Shown in pieces: positions 48,550-56,997 of a stretch of DNA of 64,000 nt (within the stretch, counting starts at the first letter, position 1; every line of letters begins with the position of its first letter). A program made the position numbers and the translations under genes. The DNA comes from Limnohabitans sp. 2KL-51 (GTDB lineage Bacteria > Pseudomonadota > Gammaproteobacteria > Burkholderiales > Burkholderiaceae_C). The stretch lies in assembly GCF_003063645.1 (NCBI RefSeq), contig NZ_NESJ01000004.1, positions 229,923-293,922 on the forward strand, given 5' to 3'. A model generated the notes under the pieces. It saw nothing but the letters and a program-made list of their open reading frames with translations, searched no databases and was not told the DNA's origin.

Positions 48550-48640
48550 GCGTCAAAAAAGCCCTACAAGCGCTGATCGGTTGAGTCAGCACTCTGAGTA
48601 TTCGGACCCAAAGAAAAACGTGGTGTAGGGCGTTTTACGC
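48550..48640. repeat. Long interrupted inverted repeat
   Basis: Outer arms GCCCTACA (48561-48568) and TGTAGGGC (48624-48631) extend to GCGT...ACGC; inner arms TTGAGTC (48581-48587) and GGACCCAA (48604-48611) pair with one mismatch. The right arm, reverse-complemented, reads GCGTAAAACGCCCTACAC, close to GCGTAAAACAAGCGCTACAC of the left arm at 62.46 kb. No gene is supported here. Confidence 0.5.
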
Positions 48641-48649
48641 ATGGACTTT

Positions 48650-48704
48650 TTGTGTGTGCTGCTTGGCGCATGTAAGCCTTGAGCGCCGAACAAATCACAC
48701 ACAA
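48650..48704. repeat. Second inverted repeat, TTGTGTGTG/CACACACAA
   Basis: Perfect 9-bp outer arms (48650-48658 and 48696-48704) enclose inner arms GGCGC/GCGCC (48665-48669, 48683-48687). With the neighbouring repeats it makes 48.47-48.70 kb a dense stretch of possible cruciforms. Confidence 0.45.
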
Positions 48705-48787
48705 CTTCAACTCAATGCCAAAAACGAACAGACTCAAAAAGCGGTGTTGAGTCGGTATCCGTCCAATCTGTCGGGACTCTTGAAATC

Positions 48788-48815
48788 GGTTGTCCATCTG
48801 CGTGTCTGACACAAA
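48788..48815 (+). promoter_or_regulatory. Promoter-like element shared with 60.47 and 62.60 kb
   Basis: CGGTTGTCCATCTGCGT (48787-48803) followed by GTCTGACAC matches the element before the integrase at 62662 (17 identical bases) and, less well, that before 60537. TTGTCC as -35 and AAAACT 17 bases on as -10 is one reading. It precedes the DUF6876-like gene. Confidence 0.4.
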
Positions 48816-48842
48816 ACTGTGGTCATACAAAGAGGACTACAG

Positions 48843-49199
48843 ATGAAAAAATTCGATGCAAGCCAACTTTCGCACTTCACCGGTACAGAGCGTTACTACC
48901 GGATCAGCCGTAGGCACCTTTTGACAGATGGCACCAAGTACTTGGCAGAAGAGGCCGAGTGTTTTTGGATGATGGATGCAGTTGCCAGCCACCTAAGCGA
49001 GATTGGCACTGAGGACTGGTTTGTGCTGATCCGAGTCACAGTGGAAGGCACCCGAGCGACCATGGTTTATGAAGACGGCAACGGCCATGAGCATGCCAGA
49101 CAAGAGATCCCGTTTACGGACTTCCCCTTGTCTGAGCAAACGCTTTACGCCTGCTGGGACGGGGAGCACTGGGTCATTATGCTGCCCAGTGAGTATTGA
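48843..49199 (+). CDS. DUF6876-like protein
   Basis: The 118-residue protein (LSHFTGTERYYRISRRHLLTDG, FWMMDAVASHL) resembles the DUF6876 proteins found on plasmids and islands; their function is unknown. The start is the ATG at 48843 after AGAGGA. It has no signal peptide or membrane helix. It probably uses the promoter-like element 30-55 bases upstream. Acidic C-terminal half, soluble. Confidence 0.75.
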   Translation: MKKFDASQLSHFTGTERYYRISRRHLLTDGTKYLAEEAECFWMMDAVASHLSEIGTEDWFVLIRVTVEGTRATMVYEDGNGHEHARQEIPFTDFPLSEQTLYACWDGEHWVIMLPSEY

Positions 49200-49505
49200 G
49201 TTCTTTTTATAAGGCTGTCTGTTGCCGACGATCTTGAATTTTTTTTATCTGTAATAAGTTGTACCGTTTGGCGATTGACCACTACTCTTCACTACAGAAG
49301 AACGGGCCAACGCGCAATTGTCACAGGTGTTCAATTTGACATCGGCGTCTACAACGATTAGTTGCTAAATAGGCTCACTGAATCACTGGGTTGAGCAGCT
49401 TTGGATGTTGATGCAGTTTATTTTTGAAATCGGATCGGATTGATATTCGTAACAGTACGGGATGATCAATTTATAGTAAAGAGGCACGGGCAGGAGAACA
49501 ATTCA
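49200..49505. other. Intergenic gap, nothing recognised
   Basis: About 300 bases of moderate GC between two convergent genes. I see no gene, RNA, or repeat that I can support; a T-rich run near 49245 could belong to a terminator but lacks a clear stem. Confidence 0.5.
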
Positions 49506-50030
49506 TCAAATTAGCGATTCCGTCCCGGCCGCCCGTCGAAGAGCATTACATCCGGTATCGCGATCTAAAGCCTCAGTCCATGAAGTACCGGCAGCGACCA
49601 ACACATTGGAAAGACGGCTTGCCAGTTCTCGATTGAGTTCCTCGTCTACAGGAGTGCGGGCGTCCATGATGCGGCGAAATGTGACGCTTTCTGGTGGGTT
49701 CAATGGCATCTCTATAACCCAAAGTGGAAATGGCTTTACGTCAGTCCGAAGTCCAACGAGTTTGAAATGGTAGTACTGTGATCGGATCGCTTGATAGTTT
49801 CCATCAAGTGCCACCGTGCCATTCGCGATACTCTTAACTTCAAAGCCGGTTCTCCCGCTGATGATGTCTGGCTGTCCCGCTCCTCTGTTCATGTAACACC
49901 CTTGATAGACGTCCATCGTGCTAAGCGCATGGGCCACTGCGTCCTGAAACCAACTGCCAAACACTTGGGCGCCCTTTTGGTTGAGAACGGCTTCAAGCAA
50001 AATCGTTGAGGAATTGGAGAGGTTGACCAT
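49506..50030 (-). CDS. PD-(D/E)XK nuclease-like protein
   Basis: The 174-residue protein has the PD-(D/E)XK pattern in AGQPDIISGRTGFEVKSI (Asp55, Glu64, Lys66), preceded by a helix with SWFQDAVAHAL as in restriction-type nucleases. It would cut DNA. The ATG at 50030 lies 12 bases after the ATPase stop, so both are in one operon. GTG at 50039 is an alternative start. Beyond the core it has no recognised family; no methylase is present, which argues against a simple restriction-modification pair. Confidence 0.75.
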   Translation of the reverse strand: MVNLSNSSTILLEAVLNQKGAQVFGSWFQDAVAHALSTMDVYQGCYMNRGAGQPDIISGRTGFEVKSIANGTVALDGNYQAIRSQYYHFKLVGLRTDVKPFPLWVIEMPLNPPESVTFRRIMDARTPVDEELNRELASRLSNVLVAAGTSWTEALDRDTGCNALRRAAGTESLI

Positions 50031-50042
50031 ATGTGGCACCTT

Positions 50043-52094
50043 TTAAATAACAGGGTTGGGGATGCGTTCGCGAATGACAGGCGTAACCGCATTGCCAGGC
50101 TGGAACTCCGGCAAGGAGACATGCTTCACACGTCGGTTCCCCTGCGATACGGCATAGCTCATAAGTTGTTCCGCAAATACTGTATCGAATGTTGCAACCA
50201 CAACCTGGCAAGGAATATCAGCTATGGTCAATGCACCTAAGTACTGAGCAACCTGCGAACAACCTTTTGAATCTAGTCCGTTCGTTGGTTCATCAAAAAC
50301 AATCCAACCAGGGCGGTGGTCGGGCGTTCCAGCGACCATGCCAACCACGGCAATCGCCGCCGCGATATTGACAAGTACATTCTGACCCTCAGACAGAGTG
50401 TCACCGGCATTCTGTTGCTCTAGTTCAACCGTGCCGCCACGGAATTGGAGATCGTTTAGCCTACGATGGTTCGGAAGCCGCTCAATTAAACGCCGAAATC
50501 TTAGTTGTACTCCCGGATCGTCTACAACTAGCCTAGCGGCTTCCGCCGCGCGAGCTTCAAGCTCCTTCGAAATGGTGTCAATGACCGCGATCCAACGATC
50601 ACGCTGCGCTGCGAGACGTCGTGTTGCATCAATCTGGTCTAAATTGGCCTCCCAAGGAATCGCATCGAGCGCATGCCGCATTGACAGCGCAACACCGAGG
50701 GCTTGTAGAGTACTGAATTCTCTTTGATCGACTTCAAGGTTGGTATTTAGACGCTGCTCAGTGACTACCAACTCATCAAATTTCTGCTTGGCGAGTGCAG
50801 AAAGCGTGCTAGCTGCATCCACCGCATCAATACTCGGCGCAACGCTGTGCTCTTGCATCCATTGTTGGCTTTGAAAACGCAGCACGTTGACTGAATTGAC
50901 TACCTCAGGATCCCAGTTGATGGCACCGTGAAGTGTCGGCAAGACGTTACTGATCGCACCCACGATACGCTTGTGCTCCTCCCGCGCGCGAACGTCCGCA
51001 GCTTTGAATGCACCCAACTTTTTATCCAGACTCACGCGGGCAAGATCAATGTCATTCAACACGCCCCGAAGTCTCTGACCTTCTTTATCCTCGCCGGCGA
51101 CCTGCGCCTCAAGCGATGCTGACAGTTCGACTGAATTGACTCGGCCATCGCACACCACACAATTTTCAGTAATGCATCCCAAGGCATTTTGGTTACCTAT
51201 ATAAACAAGAGCACTGTTACGACACTCACGAAGAACATCTCTTGCAGTAAGCAACAGGCTAATTTTTTCCGAAGCCTCTAAACATCGCTCTAAAATCTCG
51301 TCGGCAAACTGACTGATTTCTAGGTTCGCGTCAAAAGCGGCCTCATTAGAAATTAATGTGGCCGCATGATTGAGGGCCACTCGTAATTCATCTGTTGCCG
51401 TATGTAGAAGCGACGCATTGCTCTCGATTGCAGAAGCCGGAACTGGAAGACCGATAAGTTCTGCCAGCAACTGGCGCAGTTCGTAAAGACCAGCGATGCT
51501 GCGCGCTTGGGGTCGAAGTGTATTTTCCGCATTAAGACGAACGGATTCCTGCGCATTCAGATCAAGACGCTGCCATCGAGCGGCAGTGCGCAAGGCGAGC
51601 CCTTCGCCAATTCGGTTGTATTCCGCCTCAGTGCGGACTGTGTTAGCACAAAGTTGATCTGCTTGCAAGTAAGCCATACGGTGATTGTTGAGCAGGGGCG
51701 ACTCAGCATTGACGTTACTACCAACCAGTGCATTGAGACTTCTTTTTAGTTGTGCCAACAAACGTCCCTCATGCAAGAAGCGAATCGTACCAGCGGCCAA
51801 CGCCAACGCTTGCTCGAAGCCGACAAATTTCGACATCAGTTCAATGGATGTGATGGACGTGATTTTTTGATTCACGCCTTGCGCGATGTAGTCGGTTCGT
51901 TCGCCTGCTTCATTTATGCACGAAGCTCTGCCTGTTGTGGGGCCAGGTCTCCGAAGCGGTTCGATCAACGTTGATTTACCCGCACCATTTGTGCCGGTCA
52001 CAACAATCAAGTCAAAGTTTGCAAGAGAATCAACAATGACAGGACCAATCGGACCGTTAGGGGCGAGCTGAATTTGATCAACTCTCAGTGGCAT
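50043..52094 (-). CDS. SMC/Rad50-like ABC ATPase with hook-like cysteines
   Basis: The 683-residue protein has Walker A VTGTNGAGKST near residue 34, the ABC signature LSEGQ (567-571) and Walker B WIVFDEPTNGLD (about 597-608), separated by a long helical region. In the middle, CITENCVVC (Cys307, Cys312, Cys315) resembles a zinc-hook-type turn. This is the layout of SMC/Rad50/RecF-class ATPases that clamp DNA. ATG 52094 chosen; the frame is open to 52208 through the preceding gene. It overlaps that gene by 17 bases and is followed by a nuclease. Confidence 0.85.
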   Translation of the reverse strand: MPLRVDQIQLAPNGPIGPVIVDSLANFDLIVVTGTNGAGKSTLIEPLRRPGPTTGRASCINEAGERTDYIAQGVNQKITSITSIELMSKFVGFEQALALAAGTIRFLHEGRLLAQLKRSLNALVGSNVNAESPLLNNHRMAYLQADQLCANTVRTEAEYNRIGEGLALRTAARWQRLDLNAQESVRLNAENTLRPQARSIAGLYELRQLLAELIGLPVPASAIESNASLLHTATDELRVALNHAATLISNEAAFDANLEISQFADEILERCLEASEKISLLLTARDVLRECRNSALVYIGNQNALGCITENCVVCDGRVNSVELSASLEAQVAGEDKEGQRLRGVLNDIDLARVSLDKKLGAFKAADVRAREEHKRIVGAISNVLPTLHGAINWDPEVVNSVNVLRFQSQQWMQEHSVAPSIDAVDAASTLSALAKQKFDELVVTEQRLNTNLEVDQREFSTLQALGVALSMRHALDAIPWEANLDQIDATRRLAAQRDRWIAVIDTISKELEARAAEAARLVVDDPGVQLRFRRLIERLPNHRRLNDLQFRGGTVELEQQNAGDTLSEGQNVLVNIAAAIAVVGMVAGTPDHRPGWIVFDEPTNGLDSKGCSQVAQYLGALTIADIPCQVVVATFDTVFAEQLMSYAVSQGNRRVKHVSLPEFQPGNAVTPVIRERIPNPVI

Positions 52095-52278
52095 GACCGT
52101 CCTCCTCAGTTTGCGCCGCTGTTTCGATATCGCCTTGCGCGACTTGATTAAGAGCCTCGAGCGCCCGAGTACCATTGGCGTTACGAGGAGCGTTTTGAGC
52201 AGCTCCATAGAAAGTGCCTGGGTATATAGCTAGTTGCTGTTCAATAACTGCCCGGATCTGTGAGTCGTTCATTGGCAT
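52078..52278 (-). CDS. Small hypothetical protein coupled to the ATPase
   Basis: A 66-residue protein (MPMNDSQIRAVIEQQLAIYPGTFYGAAQN ...) with an acidic Ala/Gln-rich end (QTEEDGHATES). It overlaps the ATPase start by 17 bases, so it is almost certainly cotranslated. It has no known family. It could be a regulatory or inhibitory subunit of the ATPase-nuclease pair (inference). An AAGGA lies 11 bases upstream. Confidence 0.65.
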   Translation of the reverse strand: MPMNDSQIRAVIEQQLAIYPGTFYGAAQNAPRNANGTRALEALNQVAQGDIETAAQTEEDGHATES

Positions 52279-52316
52279 CAGTCATCAATCCTTATAAATT
52301 TAAAGTGGAACAAGTG

Positions 52317-52508
52317 TTAAAAAAAACTTACATACTGTCCAGTGAGCGCTGGTCTTAATTTCTTTTTTACCTCCTCAAACATTTGCGCACACATTGCCAT
52401 ATTTGCAATATTCAGAAATCCCAGTGCCATACCGTTTGTGGAATTATCAAGTACTTTTGTACTATTGTAAAAAATCCGAAGAACCAACCTGCTTAGCTTC
52501 TGCTGCAT
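52317..52508 (-). CDS. Small hypothetical protein in the VWA operon
   Basis: A 63-residue protein (MQQKLSRLVLRIFYNSTKVLDN ...) with no recognised family. It begins 6 bases after the stop of the membrane protein gene, suggesting cotranscription with the VWA genes. No signal peptide. Its 38-base distance to the next gene leaves open whether the ATPase module shares its transcript. Confidence 0.5.
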   Translation of the reverse strand: MQQKLSRLVLRIFYNSTKVLDNSTNGMALGFLNIANMAMCAQMFEEVKKKLRPALTGQYVSFF

Positions 52509-52514
52509 CCCTTT

Positions 52515-53180
52515 TTATTTTTTTAACTCTGTCATTTTTGCAAGCTCGTGATCACCAGTGATCAGAAAATCTTGCATATCAACTTGTGCCATTCGAATTG
52601 TGTTGTCTTTTTGATAGATCAGCCGCAACTTATTCGCATCGTTGCGTCTACTGATCACCTCATCGACATTGGACAAAATTTTCTTGTATCCCGCTCCATC
52701 TAGTGGTACTACATAAATTGAGCGAGGCTCATGCTCAGAAGATTTCACAGCATTCTCTTTATCAATAGCTTCAACATAAATTCCCTTGATGACTCCATTC
52801 GAATTCATCAGGGGATGAACACTGACCAATTCTTGCTGCTGTGTGGGAAAAACCCATTTCAAATCTGTGCTGTCATCCTCTACAAACACCAAGTTCCGAA
52901 TTGCTGATCGGCTGTAATCAGAGCCAGACTTCTTTCGGATAACAACCTTCAGCATCACAAGCTTAGGCCCTAGATCCAGTTCGACATCAAGCTTGCTAAG
53001 ATCAAGTACTTCGCTCGAAGCACTCTCTTTTCTGTCAGGTGGTATCACTGACTTTGGAGGAGGGGATGTATCGCTAAAGAAGGCCCCCCAAGCCAACGCT
53101 AATGCCATCAACAATATGGCAAGCAGCGGCAAGAGGGCGTTGAATCTTCGAATGTTCAGATAGAAGGTGGTCGTTTTCAT
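52515..53180 (-). CDS. Single-pass membrane protein in the VWA operon
   Basis: The 221-residue protein has one N-terminal membrane helix (LLPLLAILLMALALAWGAFF), then a Pro-rich linker and a soluble domain of mixed strands and helices, probably periplasmic or cytosolic according to topology. I recognise no family. It begins 2 bases after the VWA stop, so both act together in all likelihood, for example as a membrane anchor for the VWA protein. Confidence 0.65.
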   Translation of the reverse strand: MKTTTFYLNIRRFNALLPLLAILLMALALAWGAFFSDTSPPPKSVIPPDRKESASSEVLDLSKLDVELDLGPKLVMLKVVIRKKSGSDYSRSAIRNLVFVEDDSTDLKWVFPTQQQELVSVHPLMNSNGVIKGIYVEAIDKENAVKSSEHEPRSIYVVPLDGAGYKKILSNVDEVISRRNDANKLRLIYQKDNTIRMAQVDMQDFLITGDHELAKMTELKK

Positions 53181-53182
53181 TT

Positions 53183-54478
53183 TTAAGTCTCAGACCTGCG
53201 TCCCTCAGTTGACTTACGCCGCAAAAAAGCTTGTTCTTCCAAGTCGCTTTGCATGCTAAAAATCATCTCATCTGTGCTGGACAAACGGTTGTTCATTTTT
53301 CGTGACTTGTAAAGCATTTCTTTTGACATACGACTCTCGTCGCGTTCGCTCATCAGCTGCCTCGTAAACGCGATTGATGCGGCTATCCAGGGTTCTTGTT
53401 TACCCATGGTTTCAAACTGAGACAGCAGTTGCTCCACCTGTATCCAGTTGCCCGCCAGTGCCGCATTTCGAATTTGAAGCTGAAGTTGAGCAGCTGAGAG
53501 CTCTTTCATTCTTCGCTCAACCAATTCATGTGCTGGCATTGCTGCGTATTCCGTCTCAGTTGTAGCTGGCAATGAATTCAATTGACCTTGGAAATTAAAC
53601 ATTTGCCCGCTTGAGTCGACAGCCTGCACTTTCACCGTCAGGGCTGAGCCATGTTCATTTTGGCAACGGACTGCCTCTTTCATGGACATGCGAATCAACA
53701 TCCAGCACTCCGAGCCCATTGCCACAGAGGGCATGCGCCATCCATCCTCCGTACGTTCGTACGAGTTGATGACCTTGATGTCATCCGCATTGTTTGTCAT
53801 CGACAGTTTGACGTTTCGCCATTGCAGCTGAGAAAGCAGTCCTATTTCGGCGTCAAACGTTTCAGACAAGTCAACTGCCCGCTCGCCATAGTGAGCGTTG
53901 CCTTGCCCAGCTTGCGCCATGGCAGTCATTAATACTTCGTTGAAGTCTGCGCCTAGGCCTATTGTGGTTGTGGTGACTCCTGCTTCCGCAAGTGCTGAGA
54001 TCTGTTTGCAAATTCGATCAGCGTCGGTAATACCGCTGTTTGCCTGACCATCTGACAACAAGATTACGTGGCATGTTGTGTCCTGACCTGCCGTTGGCGC
54101 TAGCATCTCACCGCCCCGCAGCCATCCAGCGTGTAAATCAGTGTTGGCGTTTGCCGTTATGCCCTGAATCAAGGTTTCGACCACACTGCCAATTTCGGAT
54201 ACAGGAGACAGCGGTAGGACTGTGTCGACTTGGTTGTCGTACTGAACAATGCCTACGTGATCCTGCGGGTTCATGCGCTTTATCAGTTCCAAGACGCAAC
54301 GCTTGGCCTCAGTCAGTTTTGTGCCTTCCATGGATCCGGAGCGATCAACTACGACTGCCAAATTGAGAGGAGTGCGTTTAAAGCCCACTTTGGGCTCAGA
54401 CTGCAAACGTACCAAAACATGGAAGTCTTGGTCTGAGTCGTACAAGGCTGGTCTGATGGGATTGATGACGATTTTCAC
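53183..54478 (-). CDS. VWA-domain protein
   Basis: The 431-residue protein has a von Willebrand A domain with intact MIDAS metal site (VVVDRSGSMEGTK: Asp45, Ser47, Ser49; later NTDLHAGW and ILLSDGQANSG). The C-terminal half is helical, with charged coiled stretches. VWA domains recruit partners in a metal-dependent way. It is the second gene after a MerR-like protein and before a membrane protein. No MoxR ATPase, the commonest VWA partner, is nearby. Confidence 0.88.
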   Translation of the reverse strand: MKIVINPIRPALYDSDQDFHVLVRLQSEPKVGFKRTPLNLAVVVDRSGSMEGTKLTEAKRCVLELIKRMNPQDHVGIVQYDNQVDTVLPLSPVSEIGSVVETLIQGITANANTDLHAGWLRGGEMLAPTAGQDTTCHVILLSDGQANSGITDADRICKQISALAEAGVTTTTIGLGADFNEVLMTAMAQAGQGNAHYGERAVDLSETFDAEIGLLSQLQWRNVKLSMTNNADDIKVINSYERTEDGWRMPSVAMGSECWMLIRMSMKEAVRCQNEHGSALTVKVQAVDSSGQMFNFQGQLNSLPATTETEYAAMPAHELVERRMKELSAAQLQLQIRNAALAGNWIQVEQLLSQFETMGKQEPWIAASIAFTRQLMSERDESRMSKEMLYKSRKMNNRLSSTDEMIFSMQSDLEEQAFLRRKSTEGRRSET

Positions 54479-54509
54479 AATACACCTGCTTTCGTTTTGG
54501 GGCGGGGGG

Positions 54510-55478
54510 TTAGGGGTTGTTTTTTTGAATCTTCATCTCCACTTCAAGCCGGTTGAGCTTGTCGTGCAAGATGGATTCGAGAGCGCTTATGCGGTGCTTT
54601 GTTTCGTCGTTAGCCATATGAATCGAAGTGATTAATTGGTTGAAGCTAGCCGTTTGTTGAGCAAAGAGGACCTGGACGTCTTGTCGCTGTTCTTTCAGCA
54701 AAGATCCAAACATCTGATCCAAAAAATCTTTTTGGCGATGTGCTTCTTCAAACATGTACTTTTGCTGTTCCATTTGCTTTTCAATCATCAGCATGGGCTT
54801 TTTAAGCATCGAGTCAAAGCGATGTGTTGCCTCGTCCATCATTCGTGCCAAAGATGAAACGGCTTGTTTGAATTCGTCAGCAAAGACCTGCACTTGCATG
54901 GGCTGGGCGCTCATGTTCCTCACAGCGTCTTCAACCATCAGGTGCACCTTTTTTTGCATGACCTGCAGCTGATCGCGAACCCTCTGTTCCATCTCACGCA
55001 TTTCATGGACGACATCGACCATCCCCATGCCCGTGGCCATGCTTTGTGGAGGCTTGGCTGGGGGTGGACGGCGGGAGGCGGGCGGCGGCGAATTGCGTGT
55101 GGTTGATTCAGAGCGAAACACAGCCACCAGAAGCTCGGCTTCGTTGGTTTTGTTTGGGTTCTCCAAGTATTCGGTCAGCGTCTCGGTAGGAACGGCACCT
55201 GTGAACTTGGCGATCTTGGCCAAGGGGAGGCCTTCGGCCAATAATCGTCTTGCAGCCACAAATTGAACCAAGTGCCTGAACCCGTAGAGTGCGTCACGCC
55301 CCTCTCTTGTCGGCTTGTCCACGACACCCACGGAGACATAGTGGCGAACCAATCGTTCGTTTCCTTCAGTGGCTTCTTGATCTAAATTGAGAATTTTTGC
55401 CACCTCTTGCGCACTGGCAATCAGGTCGTCAGCGCTGCCTTGGAAGTCTTTTCGCATTCGTTCTAAGTGCTTGTTCAT
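54510..55478 (-). CDS. MerR-like HTH protein with coiled-coil
   Basis: The 322-residue protein has a MerR-type winged helix region (LVRHYVSVGVVDKPTREGRDALYGFRHLVQFVAARRLL; residues about 20-95), a Pro-rich linker (PPPASRRPPPAKPP) and a long C-terminal coiled-coil with many Gln and Met. It is much longer than sensor MerR proteins and has no metal-binding cysteines. It probably binds the repeats just upstream and may bring partners to DNA through the coiled-coil. First gene of the VWA run. Confidence 0.8.
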   Translation of the reverse strand: MNKHLERMRKDFQGSADDLIASAQEVAKILNLDQEATEGNERLVRHYVSVGVVDKPTREGRDALYGFRHLVQFVAARRLLAEGLPLAKIAKFTGAVPTETLTEYLENPNKTNEAELLVAVFRSESTTRNSPPPASRRPPPAKPPQSMATGMGMVDVVHEMREMEQRVRDQLQVMQKKVHLMVEDAVRNMSAQPMQVQVFADEFKQAVSSLARMMDEATHRFDSMLKKPMLMIEKQMEQQKYMFEEAHRQKDFLDQMFGSLLKEQRQDVQVLFAQQTASFNQLITSIHMANDETKHRISALESILHDKLNRLEVEMKIQKNNP

Positions 55479-55534
55479 GGTCTGGGTTCCTTGGTAAAGA
55501 CATCCTCTTGCCAGTCTTGGATGCCATCATCTGT

Positions 55535-55576
55535 TGTCATGATGACATTGTATTTTGTAATTGTCAACATGACAAT
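55535..55576. promoter_or_regulatory. Paired operator-like palindromes upstream of the MerR-like gene
   Basis: TGTCA-TGA-TGACA (55535-55547) and ATTGTCA-ACA-TGACAAT (55560-55576) share the same TGTCA-N3-TGACA dyad, with centres 27 bp apart, and a half-site TTGTCA follows at 55582. They lie between the divergent MerR-like and HD genes. Autoregulation, perhaps of both directions, is inferred. Confidence 0.65.
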
Positions 55577-55802
55577 TTAAATTGTCATTGATTGTTCTTG
55601 TTTGAAAGGATGCGGGCAGAGTTCTCTAGAGGGTAGGCCGGGAGAGGCTCGCCAGATGAGCCTGGATAAACGTAAGATTTCAGGCTTTCGCATAAAGCAA
55701 ACCGACAGTTGTGTGGGCCTGGGAGTTGATGGGCCAAGTCGTCACATCGGTTTACATCGCTTGGGCTTAAAGCCACTGTTAACAGCTAATAACAAGGCCT
55801 CT

Positions 55803-56306
55803 ATGGATCTCGCAACACTTGAATCCACACCGGATTTCGATCGCAGCGGCTTGCTCAGGCATGTCCTGGATCAATTCAAAATCAGCCGACATGGTGCCCA
55901 TGGCCCGGCACACTGGGCGAGGGTGCGTTTGCATGGTTTGAAGGTAGGGCGTGAGCGCGAGGCCGATGTCCTGGTGGTTGAGTTGTTCGCATTTCTTCAC
56001 GACAGTCAGAGGCTCAATGAGTATTCAGACAGACTCCATGGGGCTAGGGCTGCTGAGTTTGCTGCTTCGCTCAATGGGCGGTTTTTCGACTTAAAGGCCG
56101 TGCAACTCGATAAGCTTTGTTTTGCCATGGAGCACCACAGCGGTGGTGATGTTCACACATGCGCCACCATTCAGTCATGTTGGGACGGTGACCGGCTTGA
56201 CCTGGGCAGAGTCGGCATTCAGCCGCACAAAGATTATTTGTCACTGGAGGCAGCAAGGATGATTGCCAGTGCCACTCGGATGAGCAAGAGACTTTCGACC
56301 GGCTGA
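55803..56306 (+). CDS. HD-domain phosphohydrolase-like protein
   Basis: The 167-residue protein has a His in HGAHGPAHWARV, the His-Asp pair in LFAFLHDSQRLNEYSD and HH in FAMEHHSGGD, matching an HD-domain metal site that usually hydrolyses nucleotides or phosphates. The ATG at 55803 (MDLATLESTPDFDRSG) fits the family start; in-frame ATG 55656 is possible. It is divergent from the MerR-like gene and shares its operator region. Substrate unknown. Confidence 0.75.
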   Translation: MDLATLESTPDFDRSGLLRHVLDQFKISRHGAHGPAHWARVRLHGLKVGREREADVLVVELFAFLHDSQRLNEYSDRLHGARAAEFAASLNGRFFDLKAVQLDKLCFAMEHHSGGDVHTCATIQSCWDGDRLDLGRVGIQPHKDYLSLEAARMIASATRMSKRLSTG

Positions 56307-56394
56307 AAATTTGTAGTTGTTAAAACAAGCGCAATTGATTTAACAACATCAGTTGCTCACGCAAAGAAAATAGACAAACCCTGCAGTCGATTGC

Positions 56395-56997
56395 TTATTG
56401 ATCCCCCCACGCTTTGGTCCACATGTGCTCCAAACCCTCTTGAAGTTTGTGCTCAGGTTTGACCACAAAAGTTGGGGCATAGATGTTGGGTGAATAAGGT
56501 AACTTATCGGCCGCAGCCCGATCGTTCTTTTTGGCCCAAGTGTGTGCCGTCACAAGGGATATGGCCAAAACACTAACGGCAAGCCACAAAGCGAATAAGC
56601 GCAGATTCAATCCTATGCGGCTTGCCAAGTGGAGGTGAATCAGTGCAGCCAGCGTGATGATTACTGTATTCGGGATGTTGTGCGTGTCGGTGGGCCATGG
56701 CCAGCCCAAGTTAAAGAACATCCACGGCAAAGCATAGTTGAGAACACCCGCATCTATGAAGGATGCACCAGCGGCAATGATGGTGTGTTCAGCTAGCCTT
56801 GTTTGACCTTGTTCTTGCCAAGTTACCCAGGACCAGGCGCTGATCCAGCAAGCCAAGATGGCGATTTCCTCAACCATCAACTTGGTGATGAATGCTGCAT
56901 CGGCGACGCTGCTGTAGGTTGGCAAATAGACCCATAGCTGAGCTGCCAGCCAAGCCAAGATCAAAACGGGTGCAGCTATGAGAGAGCGTGACATCAT
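56395..56997 (-). CDS. Multi-pass membrane protein
   Basis: The 200-residue protein has about four to five membrane helices (LIAAPVLILAWLAAQLWVYL, MVEEIAILACWISAW, IPNTVIITLAALIHLHLA, LRLFALWLAVSVLAISLV) and a hydrophilic C-terminal tail. No family recognised. It overlaps the protease gene stop by four bases, so the two are coupled and may act together at the membrane. Confidence 0.7.
   Translation of the reverse strand: MMSRSLIAAPVLILAWLAAQLWVYLPTYSSVADAAFITKLMVEEIAILACWISAWSWVTWQEQGQTRLAEHTIIAAGASFIDAGVLNYALPWMFFNLGWPWPTDTHNIPNTVIITLAALIHLHLASRIGLNLRLFALWLAVSVLAISLVTAHTWAKKNDRAAADKLPYSPNIYAPTFVVKPEHKLQEGLEHMWTKAWGDQ

Noticed and set aside
48339..48584. 81-codon forward frame
   Set aside because: It spans the inverted repeats at 48474-48568 and has no family; the stretch looks like recombination or regulatory DNA.
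48564..48830. 88-codon reverse frame
   Set aside because: Overlaps two inverted repeats and the promoter-like element of the forward gene at 48843; no family.
49506..52278. ATPase-nuclease genes as a classical restriction-modification system
   Set aside because: No methyltransferase or specificity gene is next to them, and the ATPase is SMC/Rad50-like rather than a restriction translocase.
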